A DNA stretch of 64,000 nucleotides from Streptomyces sp. NRRL S-646 (GCF_000720765.1 NZ_JODC01000019.1:78320-142319); one strand, 5' to 3'. Positions 6,015 to 14,943 are shown, numbered from the stretch's first letter. Numbers and translations are program-made. Notes: a model not told the origin generated them from the sequence alone.

Positions 6015-8630
6015 CTACTGAGGTGTCATCCGGCCCACCACGTCCGGGTGCTCCTTGACCCAGGCGGCGACGGCCTCCTCCTCATGGCCCTGGCCGCGCT
6101 TGTTGATCTCGGCCTCAAGGCTGCCGAGCTCCGCCTCGCTCATATGGAAGCCCTTGATCCACTTGGTGAGCTGCGGGTACTGCCCGGGGAACTTCTCGTT
6201 GGTGATGGTGCGGATCGTGTTGCCCTCGCCGAAGAGCTTCTTGTCGTCCTTCAGCTTGGTCAGGTCGTAGCGGCTGTACGCCCAGTGCGGCGACCACAGG
6301 ACCACGGCGACGGGCTCCTTCTTGGCATAGGCCCGCTTGAGCTCGGCCAGCATCGCCGGGGTGGAGCCGTCGACGACCTTGTACTCCTTGTCCAGGCCGT
6401 AGCCCGGCAGAACCTTCGTCTTGAGGAGGTTCATCTCACCGGTGCCCGGCTCGATGCCCATGATCTTCCCGCCGAAGGTGCTCGCCTTGCCCTTGAGGTC
6501 GTCGTAGGACTTCACGCCCTTGACGTACGAGGGCACGGCGACCTCCAGCGAGGTCGGCTGGTACCAGGTGCCGAGGTCCTTGAGTCTGTCCTTGTTCTTG
6601 TCCCAGTAGTTCTGCTGCGCGTACGGCAGCCAGGCGTCGAAGTTGACGTCGAGGTCACCGGAGGCGAGGCCGGTGTAGACCGGGCCGACGTCCATCTGCT
6701 TGAGGTTCAGCTTGTAGCCGCGCCGCTCCAGGACGTTCTTCCAGAGGTACGTGACGGCGATGTCCTCGTCCCAGGGGAACCAGGCCACGTTGACGCTCCG
6801 CTTGGCCTCGGCGGGGGTCGGGCCCGAGCCGCCGGCGACCGGGGCCAGCTTGTCGACGACGCCGGGGTTCTTCTTCAGCCAGGCGCGTACGGCATCCTGC
6901 TGCTTGCCCTTGCCCACCTTGTTGATCTCGGACTCGAGGCTGGTGAGCTGCTTCTCGCTCATCCTGAAGTTCTTCAGCCACTTGCCGACGGTGGGGTTGT
7001 CCGACGCGAAGCCCTTGCGGGCCAGCGTGTGCACGCCGTCGCCCTTGCCCCAGGCGCCCTTCGGGTCCTTGAGCTTCTTCAGGTCATAGTCGCTGTACGC
7101 CCAGTGCGGCGACCACAGAGTCACCACGATCGGCTCCTTCTTGGAGTACGCGCGCTTGAGCTGGGCCAGCATGGCGGGCGTGGAGCTGTCGACGACCTTG
7201 TATTCCCCGTCGAGGCCGTACTCCTTGAGGACCTTGCTCTTGAGCAGGCTCATCATGCCGGCGCTGGACTCGATGCCGGTGATCTTGCCGTCGAACTCGG
7301 AGGCCTTGCCCTTGAGGTCGGCGAGGGAGTTGACGTCCTTCATGTACGACGGCACGGTCAGCTCCAGGGACGTCTGCCCGTACCAGGAGCCGAGGTCGTC
7401 GAGCTTGCTGCCGTACTTCTTCCAGTACTCGGCGTGCGTGGTCGGCAGCCAGGCATCCGTCTGGAAGTCGAGCTGACCCGAGGCGAGCGAGGTGTAGAGC
7501 GGGCCCGCTTCGAGCTGCTTGGCCTCGACGTCGAAGCCGCGCTGCTCAAGGACCTCCTTCCACAGGAAGGTGGAGGCAACGCCCTCGTCCCAGGGGATGT
7601 AGCCGATGGTGATCTTCTTGCCCTGGCCGACGTTCGTCGCGTTCGAGGCAGCGGTCCCGCCGTTCGAGCCACCGAAGATGCCCATGCCGCCCGCGACCAG
7701 CGCGAGAACGACGACTCCGATGACCGCGACCGCGGGACGCGGGCGGAAGTTCCAGATCGTCACGCCGTGGTCGGCGGGCAGCTTGGCGAGGGCCCGACGG
7801 CCCGTCGGGGACGCCTGGGTGCCCAGGGCGCTGGTCATGCGGTCGAGGTAGATCGCCAGGATCACGATGGAGATGCCGGCCTCGGAGCCGAGGCCGACGT
7901 TGAGCTGGCCGAGGGCCTCGTTCACGTCGGCGCCCAGTCCGTCGGCGCCGACCATGCCCGCGATGGCCGCCATGGACAGGCCCAGCATGATGACCTGGTT
8001 GACGCCGGCCATGATCGTGGGAAGTGCGAGCGGGAGCTGGATACGCAGCAGGGTGTCGCGCGGGGTGGTGCCGAACGCGTCGGCGGCCTCGACCAGTTCC
8101 TTGTCGACCTGACGGATGCCCAGCTCCGTCATGCGGACGCCGGGGGCCAGGGCGAAGATCAGGGTCGCGACGATGCCGGCGGGGGCTCCCGAACCGAAGA
8201 AGAGGATGGCCGGGATGAGGTAGATCATCGCGGGCAGCGTCTGCATGAAGTCGAGGACAGGCCGCACGAGGGCGCTGACCCGGTCCGAGCGGGCCGCCCA
8301 GATACCGACCGGCACTGCGACGACCAGGGCGATGATCGTCGCGACGAGGACGAGTGACAGCGTCATCATCGCGTGGTCCCACAGTTCGAGGGAGTCGACG
8401 AACGCGAATCCGACAAAGGTCAGCACACCCGCGACCACGCCGCGCAGCCAGAACGCGATCACTGCGAAGATGCCCGCGAGCAGCAGAGGGTGCGGTGCCT
8501 GCAGGACGGCGTCGATACCGTCGAAGGAGCCCTCGAAGACGGTCTTGAAGAAGTCGAACAGCCAGGCCATGTGGTCGAGCAGCCAGTCGACCGTGCTGTT
8601 GACCCAGTCGCCGAACGGAATCCTAGGCAC
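6015..8630 (-). CDS. Glycine betaine/proline ABC importer: permease fused to two substrate-binding domains
   Basis: 871 residues. The first 290 or so form an OpuAB/ProW-type permease, with several membrane segments and the EAA-like loop around VEAADAFGTTPRDTLLRIQL. After a further membrane segment come two tandem OpuAC-type binding domains, about residues 340-590 and 615-870. They share KxxxGYIPWDEGVA/VAWFPWDEDIA starts, a (F/N)xDAWLPxxxxxYW block and SWY/TWYxxTSLExxVPSY, which supply the aromatic residues of quaternary-amine binding sites. Fused permease-binding proteins are known from OpuA, but usually with one binding domain. It overlaps the ATPase gene by 8 bases; together they form an osmoprotectant importer. 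Confidence 0.93.
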   Translation of the reverse strand: MPRIPFGDWVNSTVDWLLDHMAWLFDFFKTVFEGSFDGIDAVLQAPHPLLLAGIFAVIAFWLRGVVAGVLTFVGFAFVDSLELWDHAMMTLSLVLVATIIALVVAVPVGIWAARSDRVSALVRPVLDFMQTLPAMIYLIPAILFFGSGAPAGIVATLIFALAPGVRMTELGIRQVDKELVEAADAFGTTPRDTLLRIQLPLALPTIMAGVNQVIMLGLSMAAIAGMVGADGLGADVNEALGQLNVGLGSEAGISIVILAIYLDRMTSALGTQASPTGRRALAKLPADHGVTIWNFRPRPAVAVIGVVVLALVAGGMGIFGGSNGGTAASNATNVGQGKKITIGYIPWDEGVASTFLWKEVLEQRGFDVEAKQLEAGPLYTSLASGQLDFQTDAWLPTTHAEYWKKYGSKLDDLGSWYGQTSLELTVPSYMKDVNSLADLKGKASEFDGKITGIESSAGMMSLLKSKVLKEYGLDGEYKVVDSSTPAMLAQLKRAYSKKEPIVVTLWSPHWAYSDYDLKKLKDPKGAWGKGDGVHTLARKGFASDNPTVGKWLKNFRMSEKQLTSLESEINKVGKGKQQDAVRAWLKKNPGVVDKLAPVAGGSGPTPAEAKRSVNVAWFPWDEDIAVTYLWKNVLERRGYKLNLKQMDVGPVYTGLASGDLDVNFDAWLPYAQQNYWDKNKDRLKDLGTWYQPTSLEVAVPSYVKGVKSYDDLKGKASTFGGKIMGIEPGTGEMNLLKTKVLPGYGLDKEYKVVDGSTPAMLAELKRAYAKKEPVAVVLWSPHWAYSRYDLTKLKDDKKLFGEGNTIRTITNEKFPGQYPQLTKWIKGFHMSEAELGSLEAEINKRGQGHEEEAVAAWVKEHPDVVGRMTPQ

Positions 8631-9711
8631 CGGCGATCACCTTCTCGCCGCCCTGGTTGCGAGGGGAGTCGCACAGCGCGGGTTCGCCCTGCTCGTCGCC
8701 GAGGAAGCCGACGAGGCGCTGTCTGCGTACGACACCGACAAGCCCCCGTTTCGCGTCGAGGACGGCGACCGGGTGCGTCAACCGGGCGCTGATCGCGCAG
8801 AGTTCGGCAATCGGCGTGTCGGGCGTCGCGGTCTCGCAGCGGCATTCGGCCTCGTCGCCGCGAACGTCCTCGTCCATGACGGCGGACGCGGTCAGGACGC
8901 GGGAACGGTCGACGTCCTGGATGAAGGAAGCCACGTAGTCGTTGGCCGGGCGGACGAGGATGTCCTCGGCACTGCCGGTCTGGACGATGCGGCCGTCACG
9001 CATGACGGCGATGCTGTCGCCCAGACGCATGGCCTCGTTGAGGTCGTGGGTGATGAAGACGATGGTCTTCTTCAGGCTCCGCTGCAGTTCGAGCAGCTGG
9101 TCCTGCATGTCGCGGCGGATCAGCGGGTCCAGGGCGCTGAACGACTCGTCCATCAGCAGCAGGTCGGCGTCGGTGGCGAGGGCGCGGGCGAGGCCGACGC
9201 GCTGCTGCATGCCGCCGGAGAGCTCGTCGGGCCAGGACTTCTCCCAGCCGGCCAGTCCGCACAGGGCCAGCGCCTCGCCGGCGCGCTGCTCGCGCTCGGC
9301 GCGGGGCACGCCCTGCACGGCCAGGCCGTAGGCGGCGTTCTCGAGGACGCTGCGGTGCGGGAACAGCGCGAAGTGCTGGAAGACCATGCTGATCTTCCTC
9401 GCGCGGACCGCGCGCAGTTCGCGGTCGCCGAGCGCGGTCAGGTCCTGGCCGTCGAAGCGGACCTGTCCCGCGGTCGGCTCCAGCAGGCCGTTGAGCATGC
9501 GCAGCAGCGTGGACTTGCCGGAGCCGGACAGGCCCATGACGACGAAGATCTGGCCCGGTTCCACGGTGAAGGAGGCGTCGATCACGGCGGCTGTGGTGCC
9601 GTCGGCGCGCAACTCCTCCCGGTCGGCTCCCTGTCGGAGCCGCTCGACGGCATGGTCGGGTCGTCTGCCGAACACCTTGTAGAGATGTTCGGCCTCTAGC
9701 CTGGAGGACAC
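8623..9711 (-). CDS. Glycine betaine/proline ABC transporter ATP-binding protein (ProV/OpuAA-like)
   Basis: About 362 residues. Walker A GLSGSGKST (about 60-68), Q-loop in MVFQHFALFPH, signature LSGGMQQR, Walker B LLLMDESFSALD and the H-loop HDLNEA are all present. The leader includes the alpha-helical insert before the Walker A that marks the OpuAA/ProV subfamily. The C-terminal third resembles the tandem CBS region that senses ionic strength in OpuA, ending in ARLTHPVAVLDAKRGLVGVV. The GTG at 9711 follows GAGAGGCGAGC. It is first in a two-gene operon with the fused permease. Confidence 0.92.
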   Translation of the reverse strand: MSSRLEAEHLYKVFGRRPDHAVERLRQGADREELRADGTTAAVIDASFTVEPGQIFVVMGLSGSGKSTLLRMLNGLLEPTAGQVRFDGQDLTALGDRELRAVRARKISMVFQHFALFPHRSVLENAAYGLAVQGVPRAEREQRAGEALALCGLAGWEKSWPDELSGGMQQRVGLARALATDADLLLMDESFSALDPLIRRDMQDQLLELQRSLKKTIVFITHDLNEAMRLGDSIAVMRDGRIVQTGSAEDILVRPANDYVASFIQDVDRSRVLTASAVMDEDVRGDEAECRCETATPDTPIAELCAISARLTHPVAVLDAKRGLVGVVRRQRLVGFLGDEQGEPALCDSPRNQGGEKVIAGA

Positions 9712-9852
9712 GCTCGCCTCTCGTTTCGCGGGGTCAGGGGGACAGGGGGCGCGCCTGCCCCCGGCCGACCAGGGCAAACGCGGGAGTGGTTCAGTTCACA
9801 ACCAGTGCGTAGGATCACCGCCGGTACTTCACATCGGTATGGGGGGACGACT

Positions 9853-10206
9853 GTGGAACGACCGGACGACAAACGTGCGTCGGTGCTGCGCTTCGCGACG
9901 GAGCTGGTGGCCTGGGTCGCCACGCCCTGGGCCCTGTGGCCACACTCCTGGCCGCTCGCCGTGCTCGCGGTGCTGGTGCTGATCGGTCTGCCGACCGTCT
10001 TCTCCACTCCGGGTGACAAGGCGCACGTGATCGTGCCGGTTCCGGGCCCGGTCACGATCCTGCTCGTACTGCTCCAGCTCGCCGCGGCCCTGGTGTCGGC
10101 GTGGTGGGTCTGGCCCGTCTGGGCGGCCCTCCCGGTCTCCCTCCTGGCGGCCGCCACCCTCGTCACGGAACGCCCGCGCTGGCGGTGGCTGCTCGCCGAC
10201 GCGTGA
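9853..10206 (+). CDS. Small membrane protein, function unknown
   Basis: 117 residues. After a short charged N terminus (ERPDDKRASVLRFATELVAW) come three or four hydrophobic segments rich in Trp, Leu and Val. The protein ends in a basic tail (TERPRWRWLLADA). The GTG at 9853 is preceded by GGGGGGA at proper spacing. It is divergent from the betaine transporter operon and is followed by the exonuclease gene in the same direction. I do not recognise a characterised family; it resembles the DUF2568/YrdB type. Confidence 0.7.
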   Translation: MERPDDKRASVLRFATELVAWVATPWALWPHSWPLAVLAVLVLIGLPTVFSTPGDKAHVIVPVPGPVTILLVLLQLAAALVSAWWVWPVWAALPVSLLAAATLVTERPRWRWLLADA

Positions 10207-10224
10207 CTGTCAGTCCCGTACGGC

Positions 10225-11157
10225 ATGATGCGAGGCGTGACCGGACGACTGATGCTCCTCGACACCGCCTCGCTCTATTTCCGCGCCTACTTCGGCGTGC
10301 CGGAGTCCGTGAAGGCCCCGGACGGCACCCCGGTGAACGCCGTGCGCGGGCTCCTCGAATTCATCGACCGCCTGGTCAAGGACCACCGCCCCGACCACCT
10401 GGTGGCGTGCATGGACGCCGACTGGCGCCCTCAGTGGCGGGTGGACCTGATCCCCTCGTACAAGGCGCACCGTGTCGCCGAGGAGCACGAGGTCGGCCCG
10501 GACGAGGAGGAGGTGCCGGACACGCTCTCCCCGCAGGTGCCGGTCATCGAGGCGGTCCTCGACGCTCTCGGCATCGCGCGCGTGGGCGTCGAGCCGTACG
10601 AGGCGGACGACGTGATCGGCACGTTCACCGCGCGGGCGAAGGGCCCGGTGGACATCGTCACCGGCGACCGCGACCTGTACCAGCTGGTGGACGACGCGCG
10701 CGGGGTGCGCGTGCTCTACCCGCTCAAGGGCGTCGGCACGCTGCAGCTCACCGACGAGGCGTGGCTGCGCGAGAAGTATGGGGTGGACGGAAAGGGGTAC
10801 GCGGATCTGGCACTGCTGCGCGGCGACCCGAGCGACGGCCTGCCGGGCGTGCCGGGCATCGGTGAGAAGACGGCCGCGAAGCTGCTCGCCGAGTTCGGGG
10901 ACCTGGCCGGGATCATGGCCGCGGTCGAGGACCCGAAGGCGAAGCTCACGCCGTCGCAGCGCAAGCGCCTGGACGAGTCGCGGCCCTACGTCGCCGTCGC
11001 CCCGAAGGTGGTGAAGGTCGCGGACGACGTCCCGCTGCCGGACGTGGACACGGCCCTGCCGCACGCCCCGCGCGACTCGGCGGCGCTGGACGAGCTGGCG
11101 GTCCGCTGGGGACTGGGCGGCTCGCTGCAGCGTCTGCTGACGACGCTGGGGATGTGA
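10225..11157 (+). CDS. 5'-3' exonuclease (PolI N-terminal-domain-like, FEN family)
   Basis: 310 residues, stand-alone. It has the FEN-family acidic active site: LLLDTASLYFRAYFG, EADDVIGT, IVTGDRDLYQLVDD, and the helix-three-turn-helix region GDPSDGLPGVPGIGEKTAAKLL. There is no polymerase domain, so it is a separate flap/5' exonuclease acting in replication or repair, as in many actinobacteria that also carry full polA. The ATG at 10225 is 18 bases after the upstream stop; TGTCAGTCCCGTACGGC just before it is promoter-like but does not have PafBC-type spacing. Confidence 0.9.
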   Translation: MMRGVTGRLMLLDTASLYFRAYFGVPESVKAPDGTPVNAVRGLLEFIDRLVKDHRPDHLVACMDADWRPQWRVDLIPSYKAHRVAEEHEVGPDEEEVPDTLSPQVPVIEAVLDALGIARVGVEPYEADDVIGTFTARAKGPVDIVTGDRDLYQLVDDARGVRVLYPLKGVGTLQLTDEAWLREKYGVDGKGYADLALLRGDPSDGLPGVPGIGEKTAAKLLAEFGDLAGIMAAVEDPKAKLTPSQRKRLDESRPYVAVAPKVVKVADDVPLPDVDTALPHAPRDSAALDELAVRWGLGGSLQRLLTTLGM

Positions 11158-11223
11158 CGATTCCGGCGACCGGCACTCATCGGGTCTTCATGGGAGAGGT
11201 GTTAACTGAGGGAAGGTGCTAAC

Positions 11224-11237
11224 TTAGGTAAACCTAA
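11224..11237. promoter_or_regulatory. Iron-box-like palindrome (DmdR/IdeR type)
   Basis: TTAGGTAAACCTAA lies 22 bases before the siderophore-interacting protein start. It matches the core of the DtxR-family iron box (TTAGGTTAGCCTAA) at 12 of 14 positions and is a clean dyad. Iron-replete repression of the gene follows by inference. Confidence 0.65.
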
Positions 11238-11259
11238 GCTTGGGAACAGGGAGGCCGCC

Positions 11260-12108
11260 ATGGCAGAACGCCCGGCACGGAAGCCGCGGAAGGCCCAGTC
11301 CGCGCAGGTCGTCCGCACGGAACGGCTGACTCCGCACATGCAGCGCGTGGTCCTCGGTGGTGAGGGTCTGGCCGGGTTCGCGGCGGACACCTGCACCGAC
11401 CACTATGTGAAGCTGCTGTTCCCGCCGGACGAGGGTGTCGCCTATCCCGAGCCCTTCGACCTGGAGCGCATCCGCGAGGAACTTCCGCGCGAGCAGTGGC
11501 CGGTGACCCGGACGTACACCGTGCGGGCCTGGGATCCGGTCCACCGCGAGCTGGCGCTGGACTTCGTGATCCACGGCGCCGAGGGCCTGGCCGGCCCCTG
11601 GGCGGCGCGCGTCCAGCCGGGCGAGACCGTGCACTTCATGGGCCCCGGCGGCGCCTACGCCCCGGACATCAGCGCCGACTGGCATCTGCTCGTCGGCGAC
11701 GAGAGCGCCCTGCCCGCGATCGCCCGCTCCCTGGAGTCGCTGCCGGACGGCACTACGACACATGCCTTCGTGGAGGTGTCGGGCCCCGAGGAGGAGCAGA
11801 AGATCGACTCCGACGTGCAGGTCGTCTGGCTGCACCGCGGGGACCGGCCCGTCGGCGAGGCGCTGGTCGAGGCCGTACGGTCGCTGCGGTTCCCGGAAGG
11901 CCGGATGCACGCCTTCGTCCACGGCGAGGCGCACTTTGTGAAGGAACTGCGCCAGCTGCTGCGCTGCGACCTGGCGATCCCGCGCGAGGACCTGTCGATC
12001 TCCGGTTACTGGCGGCTCGGTCACAACGAGGACGGCTGGCAGGCCTCCAAGCAGGAGTGGAACGCGCGTATCGAGGCGGAGCAGGAGCGCGCGGCGTCCG
12101 CCGCGTGA
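11260..12108 (+). CDS. Siderophore-interacting protein (FAD-dependent ferric-siderophore reductase)
   Basis: 282 residues. FAD-binding 9/SIP domain with RTYTVRAWD (flavin-binding RxYxxR region), followed by the C-terminal SIP domain with HAFVHGEAHFVKELR and the family hallmark SISGYWRLGHNEDGWQASK. These cytoplasmic flavoproteins reduce ferric siderophores to release iron. The ATG at 11260 follows a weak GGGAGG. The iron-box palindrome just upstream supports iron-regulated expression. It is monocistronic, ending in a strong hairpin shared with the convergent exporter operon. Confidence 0.92.
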   Translation: MAERPARKPRKAQSAQVVRTERLTPHMQRVVLGGEGLAGFAADTCTDHYVKLLFPPDEGVAYPEPFDLERIREELPREQWPVTRTYTVRAWDPVHRELALDFVIHGAEGLAGPWAARVQPGETVHFMGPGGAYAPDISADWHLLVGDESALPAIARSLESLPDGTTTHAFVEVSGPEEEQKIDSDVQVVWLHRGDRPVGEALVEAVRSLRFPEGRMHAFVHGEAHFVKELRQLLRCDLAIPREDLSISGYWRLGHNEDGWQASKQEWNARIEAEQERAASAA

Positions 12109-12114
12109 GACGTC

Positions 12115-12151
12115 CGAAGGGGCGGCACCTCGCCGAGGTGCCGCCCCTTCG
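12115..12151. terminator. Bidirectional hairpin terminator
   Basis: CGAAGGGGCGGCACCTCG pairs with CGAGGTGCCGCCCCTTCG around a two-base loop, directly after the siderophore-interacting protein stop and before the convergent exporter permease stop. GTTGTTG follows on the plus strand. Confidence 0.85.
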
Positions 12152-12177
12152 TTGTTGCCGTCACACCGGGGGCGCGC

Positions 12178-12954
12178 TCACACCGACCGCTGGTACGAGC
12201 GGAAGGTCCGGATCGACAGCCACACCGCCGCCACCGCGAGCGCCAGCAGAGCCCCGCCGCGACTGAGCACGTCAGCCCAGTCGGGGTGCTCGGACAGGGC
12301 CGAACGGCCCGCGACCATCGCCCAGTTGAGCGGGTTGAAGTCGGCGATGTGCCGCATCCAGGACGGCATCTGGGACGGCGCCATGAAGGCACTCGAAAGA
12401 AACGTCAGCGGCAGCAGCAGGAAGGTGTTGATGCCGATGATCGACTCCCGCTCCCGCACCAGCATGCCCAGCGCGTTGGACAGCGCCCCGAAGACGGTGC
12501 CGAGCAGCACGGAGGCGAGGACCAGGATCGCGATGCCGCCGATGCCGCCCGGGTAGTCGGCGCCTCCGGCCAGCGCGAGCAACACGATGACGACCGACTG
12601 GAAGGCGGTGACCAGGCCGTTGTTGACGACGTTGCCGTTCATCAGCGCGGCCCGGCTGACCGGCGTGGTCAGGAAGCGGTTGAGCGTGCCCCGCTGGATC
12701 TCCTCCAGCGTGCCCATCCCGGCCCACATGTTGGAGCTGAGCGCACTCATCACGACCACGCCCGGGACGAGGTAGTCGAGGTACGTGGTCGTCCCGAAGC
12801 CACCCAGCTCGACCACCTTCTTGAAGAGGTTGCCGAACAGGAACAGCCAGATCACCGGCTGGATCAGCGTGATGACCGCGTACGCCGGCTGCCGGGTGAA
12901 CACCATGAGCTGACGCTGCGTCATGTACCAGGTCTGGGAGACGGCCGTGCTCAT
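12178..12954 (-). CDS. ABC-2 type exporter permease (DrrB-like)
   Basis: 258 residues with six predicted membrane helices. The N-terminal MTQRQLMVFTRQPAYAVITL and the later LSSAFMAPSQMPSWMRHIADFNPLNW match the ABC-2 drug-export permease family (DrrB, daunorubicin resistance). Its ATG overlaps the stop of the ATPase gene (ATGA), so the two are translationally coupled and form one exporter. The substrate is not predictable. Confidence 0.9.
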   Translation of the reverse strand: MSTAVSQTWYMTQRQLMVFTRQPAYAVITLIQPVIWLFLFGNLFKKVVELGGFGTTTYLDYLVPGVVVMSALSSNMWAGMGTLEEIQRGTLNRFLTTPVSRAALMNGNVVNNGLVTAFQSVVIVLLALAGGADYPGGIGGIAILVLASVLLGTVFGALSNALGMLVRERESIIGINTFLLLPLTFLSSAFMAPSQMPSWMRHIADFNPLNWAMVAGRSALSEHPDWADVLSRGGALLALAVAAVWLSIRTFRSYQRSV

Positions 12955-13967
12955 CGCGCACCTCCGGCGAGGACGAGGTTCTCGGTGCCTTCGGCATCGG
13001 CCTCGGAGTAACGGCGGCCGGCGTAGCGGAGGTAGACATCGTCTAGGGAGGGCCGGGCGACGGTCGCGGCGGCGACCCCGACCCCGGCCCGCTCCAGCGC
13101 CCCGAGCAGTGCGGGTACGGCGGCCGCCCCGTCGTCGGCGCGGACGCTGACGCGGCGCCCGTCGACCAGTACCTCGTGCATCCCGGGCAGACCGCCGAGG
13201 GCACCTTTGAGCAGCGTACGGCCGGCCTCTCCGAGCGCCTCCCGCAGCTCCAAGTGAACGGCGTCGCCACGGAGTTCACCCTTGAGGGAGTCCGGGGTGC
13301 CCTCGACGACGACCCGGCCGCGGTCGACGATGGCGATGCGCTCGGCGAGCCGGTCGGCCTCCTCGAGGTAGTGCGTGGTGAGCAGGATCGTCAGACCCTC
13401 CTCCCCCGCCAGCCGGCCGATCTCGTCCCACATCGCCGTGCGGGCCTCGGGATCCAGGCCGGTGGTGGGTTCGTCGAGGAAGAGCACCTCGGGCCGGTGC
13501 ACCAGACCGAGCGCTACGTCGAGTCGGCGTCGCATTCCGCCGGAGTAGCCCTTGACCGGACGCCTCGCGGCGTCGGCGAGACTGAAGCGGTCGAGCAGCT
13601 CGTCCACCCGCCTGCCGAGGGCGGCACCCTTCAACCCGTAGAGCCTGCCCTGGAGTTGGAGGTTCTCGCGGCCGGTGGCGACCGGATCGGCGCCGGAGCT
13701 CTGGGCGACCACACCGATCGCGCGGCGCACCCGGTCCGGGTGGCGCAGCACGTCGTGCCCGGCGACCGTGGCGGTGCCCGAGTCGGGCTTCGCGAGGGTG
13801 GTGAGGATCTTGACGGTGGTGGATTTGCCGGCGCCGTTGGGCCCGAGGAGGCCGAAGACGGTGCCCGGTTCGACGGTTACGTCCATGCCGCACAGGGCGG
13901 TGACATCGCCGGGGTAGGTCTTGATCAGCTGGCGCGCCTGCACTGCGGGCGCACGGGTAGCACTCAC
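12951..13967 (-). CDS. ABC exporter ATP-binding protein (DrrA-like)
   Basis: 338 residues. Walker A GPNGAGKST, Q-loop VVAQSSGAD, signature YSGGMRRRLDVA, Walker B VLFLDEPTTGLD and the switch His in LLTTHYLEEAD are intact. The C-terminal extension (about 230-338) is the DrrA-type regulatory domain. The GTG at 13967 follows CAGGAGAGC. The gene lies downstream of the PadR repressor gene on the same strand, a common arrangement for regulated drug exporters. Confidence 0.92.
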   Translation of the reverse strand: MSATRAPAVQARQLIKTYPGDVTALCGMDVTVEPGTVFGLLGPNGAGKSTTVKILTTLAKPDSGTATVAGHDVLRHPDRVRRAIGVVAQSSGADPVATGRENLQLQGRLYGLKGAALGRRVDELLDRFSLADAARRPVKGYSGGMRRRLDVALGLVHRPEVLFLDEPTTGLDPEARTAMWDEIGRLAGEEGLTILLTTHYLEEADRLAERIAIVDRGRVVVEGTPDSLKGELRGDAVHLELREALGEAGRTLLKGALGGLPGMHEVLVDGRRVSVRADDGAAAVPALLGALERAGVGVAAATVARPSLDDVYLRYAGRRYSEADAEGTENLVLAGGAR

Positions 13968-14091
13968 GACTGCTCTCCTGAATGAGCGGATGACAACTGA
14001 TCCGTCCGCTTGAAGAGCGCCGGGCTATCCTGGGTGTGCCGCACCTCGATCGCCTGGAGCCGCTTCACGGCGGATTCAGTTCGGGGTTCGA

Positions 14092-14130
14092 GACCCCGGC
14101 CCAGCTGCTGCAACAGCCCGGCCGGGGTCT
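14092..14130. terminator. Hairpin between padR and the exporter operon
   Basis: GACCCCGGCC (14092 onward) pairs with GGCCGGGGTC (ending at about 14130), with an inner CAGCTGCTGCAACAGC stem. It follows the minus-strand padR stop at 14137 and may terminate or attenuate transcription before the exporter genes. Confidence 0.55.
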
Positions 14131-14136
14131 GTTTCG

Positions 14137-14757
14137 TCAGGTGAACTCCGGTGGCAGCTCCCCCGTTTCGTGGAAGCGACGCCACCCGTCGACGCCCGGC
14201 AGCGAGCCCTTCTCGATCTCCTCCAGGAAACCGCGGACCCATTCCGCCTGTGCCTCGACCATGTGCAACTGGTACTCGACCTCGACGAGGAAGAGCCGCG
14301 GAAGCGTCTCGTACAGCTTCTGCAGCGCCGCGCGCCTGCTCGCCACGTCCACCTCGAGGTTCTGCAGCCGCTCCGCGAGCAGCCGCACCACGTCGTCGGG
14401 AGGCAGGGCACCGAGCAACGACAGCGCAGTCTCGAAGATCGGAAACTCTTCGGCCGGGACGGCCAGCAGATCGGACAGCCAGTCGGCCATCTCCTCCCGC
14501 CCCGCCTCGGTGAGCCCGTAGACCGTGCGCTCGGGCCGGTTGCCCTGCCGCTCGACGTCCGCGACCTCGACGAAGCCGTGCTTCTGGAGGTTCTGCACGA
14601 CCGTGTAGAGCGAGCCGTACTTGATCTTCGTGCTGACGTCCTTGCCCTGCCGGCGCAGCGTCTGGCCGATCTCGTATGGATGCATCGGCTTCTGCCAGAG
14701 CGTGACCAGCACGGCGAGCGCCAGCGGGTTGCTGAGCTTGCGGCGCTTCATCGCCAT
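14137..14757 (-). CDS. PadR family transcriptional regulator
   Basis: 206 residues. N-terminal winged HTH (LALAVLVTLWQKPMHPYEIG, IKYGSLYTVVQNLQKHGFVE, RTVYGLTEAGREEM), then the Vir_act_alpha_C-type coiled region (about 95-180) used for dimerisation. PadR proteins commonly repress the drug exporter next to them and respond to its substrate. The exporter operon lies downstream on the same strand, 170 bases away. ATG at 14757 is chosen; a second Met two codons on is possible. Confidence 0.88.
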   Translation of the reverse strand: MAMKRRKLSNPLALAVLVTLWQKPMHPYEIGQTLRRQGKDVSTKIKYGSLYTVVQNLQKHGFVEVADVERQGNRPERTVYGLTEAGREEMADWLSDLLAVPAEEFPIFETALSLLGALPPDDVVRLLAERLQNLEVDVASRRAALQKLYETLPRLFLVEVEYQLHMVEAQAEWVRGFLEEIEKGSLPGVDGWRRFHETGELPPEFT

Positions 14758-14820
14758 GACCGATCACCTCGCTTACGAATATCCGTGGCCGAACATATCG
14801 CGATGCCCAACCAGGCGTCA

Positions 14821-14835
14821 ATACACACGATGTAT
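14821..14835. promoter_or_regulatory. Candidate PadR operator
   Basis: ATACA-cacga-TGTAT is a perfect 5+5 dyad about 65 bases upstream of padR. A second related element, TATCGCG, occurs at 14796-14802 and again at 14833-14839. PadR sites are typically ATAC/GTAT-type dyads, so autoregulation here is plausible. Confidence 0.45.
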
Positions 14836-14923
14836 CGCGTTTTGATGTGCGCGGCAAGGGCGTGAGGACTTGGGCCCGTCGTGGACATGGCGGCGTGACA
14901 CACACGAAACAGCCCGTCCCTAA

Positions 14924-14943
14924 TTTCTGTCGCCTGACAGGAA
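14924..14943. promoter_or_regulatory. TetR-type operator, copy 1 (before the APC permease)
   Basis: TTTCTGTCGCCTGACAGGAA, preceded by CCTAA, lies 44 bases before the permease start. The same CCTAATTTCTGTCG-N-GACAG element is found at 26924-26943 in the tetR/guanidine-operon promoter. Fifteen of the first 16 bases from CCTAA are identical between the copies, which points to one shared regulator. Confidence 0.75.

Noticed and set aside
5913..8357. A long plus-strand open frame opposite the betaine transporter
   Set aside because: It mirrors the true coding strand and its product has no recognisable domain or ribosome site.
10208..10225. TGTCAGTCCCGTACGGC before the 5'-3' exonuclease, resembling a PafBC promoter
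   Set aside because: The gap between the two boxes is about 3 bases rather than 8, and the first box is not TTGTCRGTG.
14078..14095. GGGGTTCGAGACCCC, resembling a tRNA T arm
   Set aside because: No acceptor, D or anticodon arms can be built around it; it is part of a hairpin after padR.
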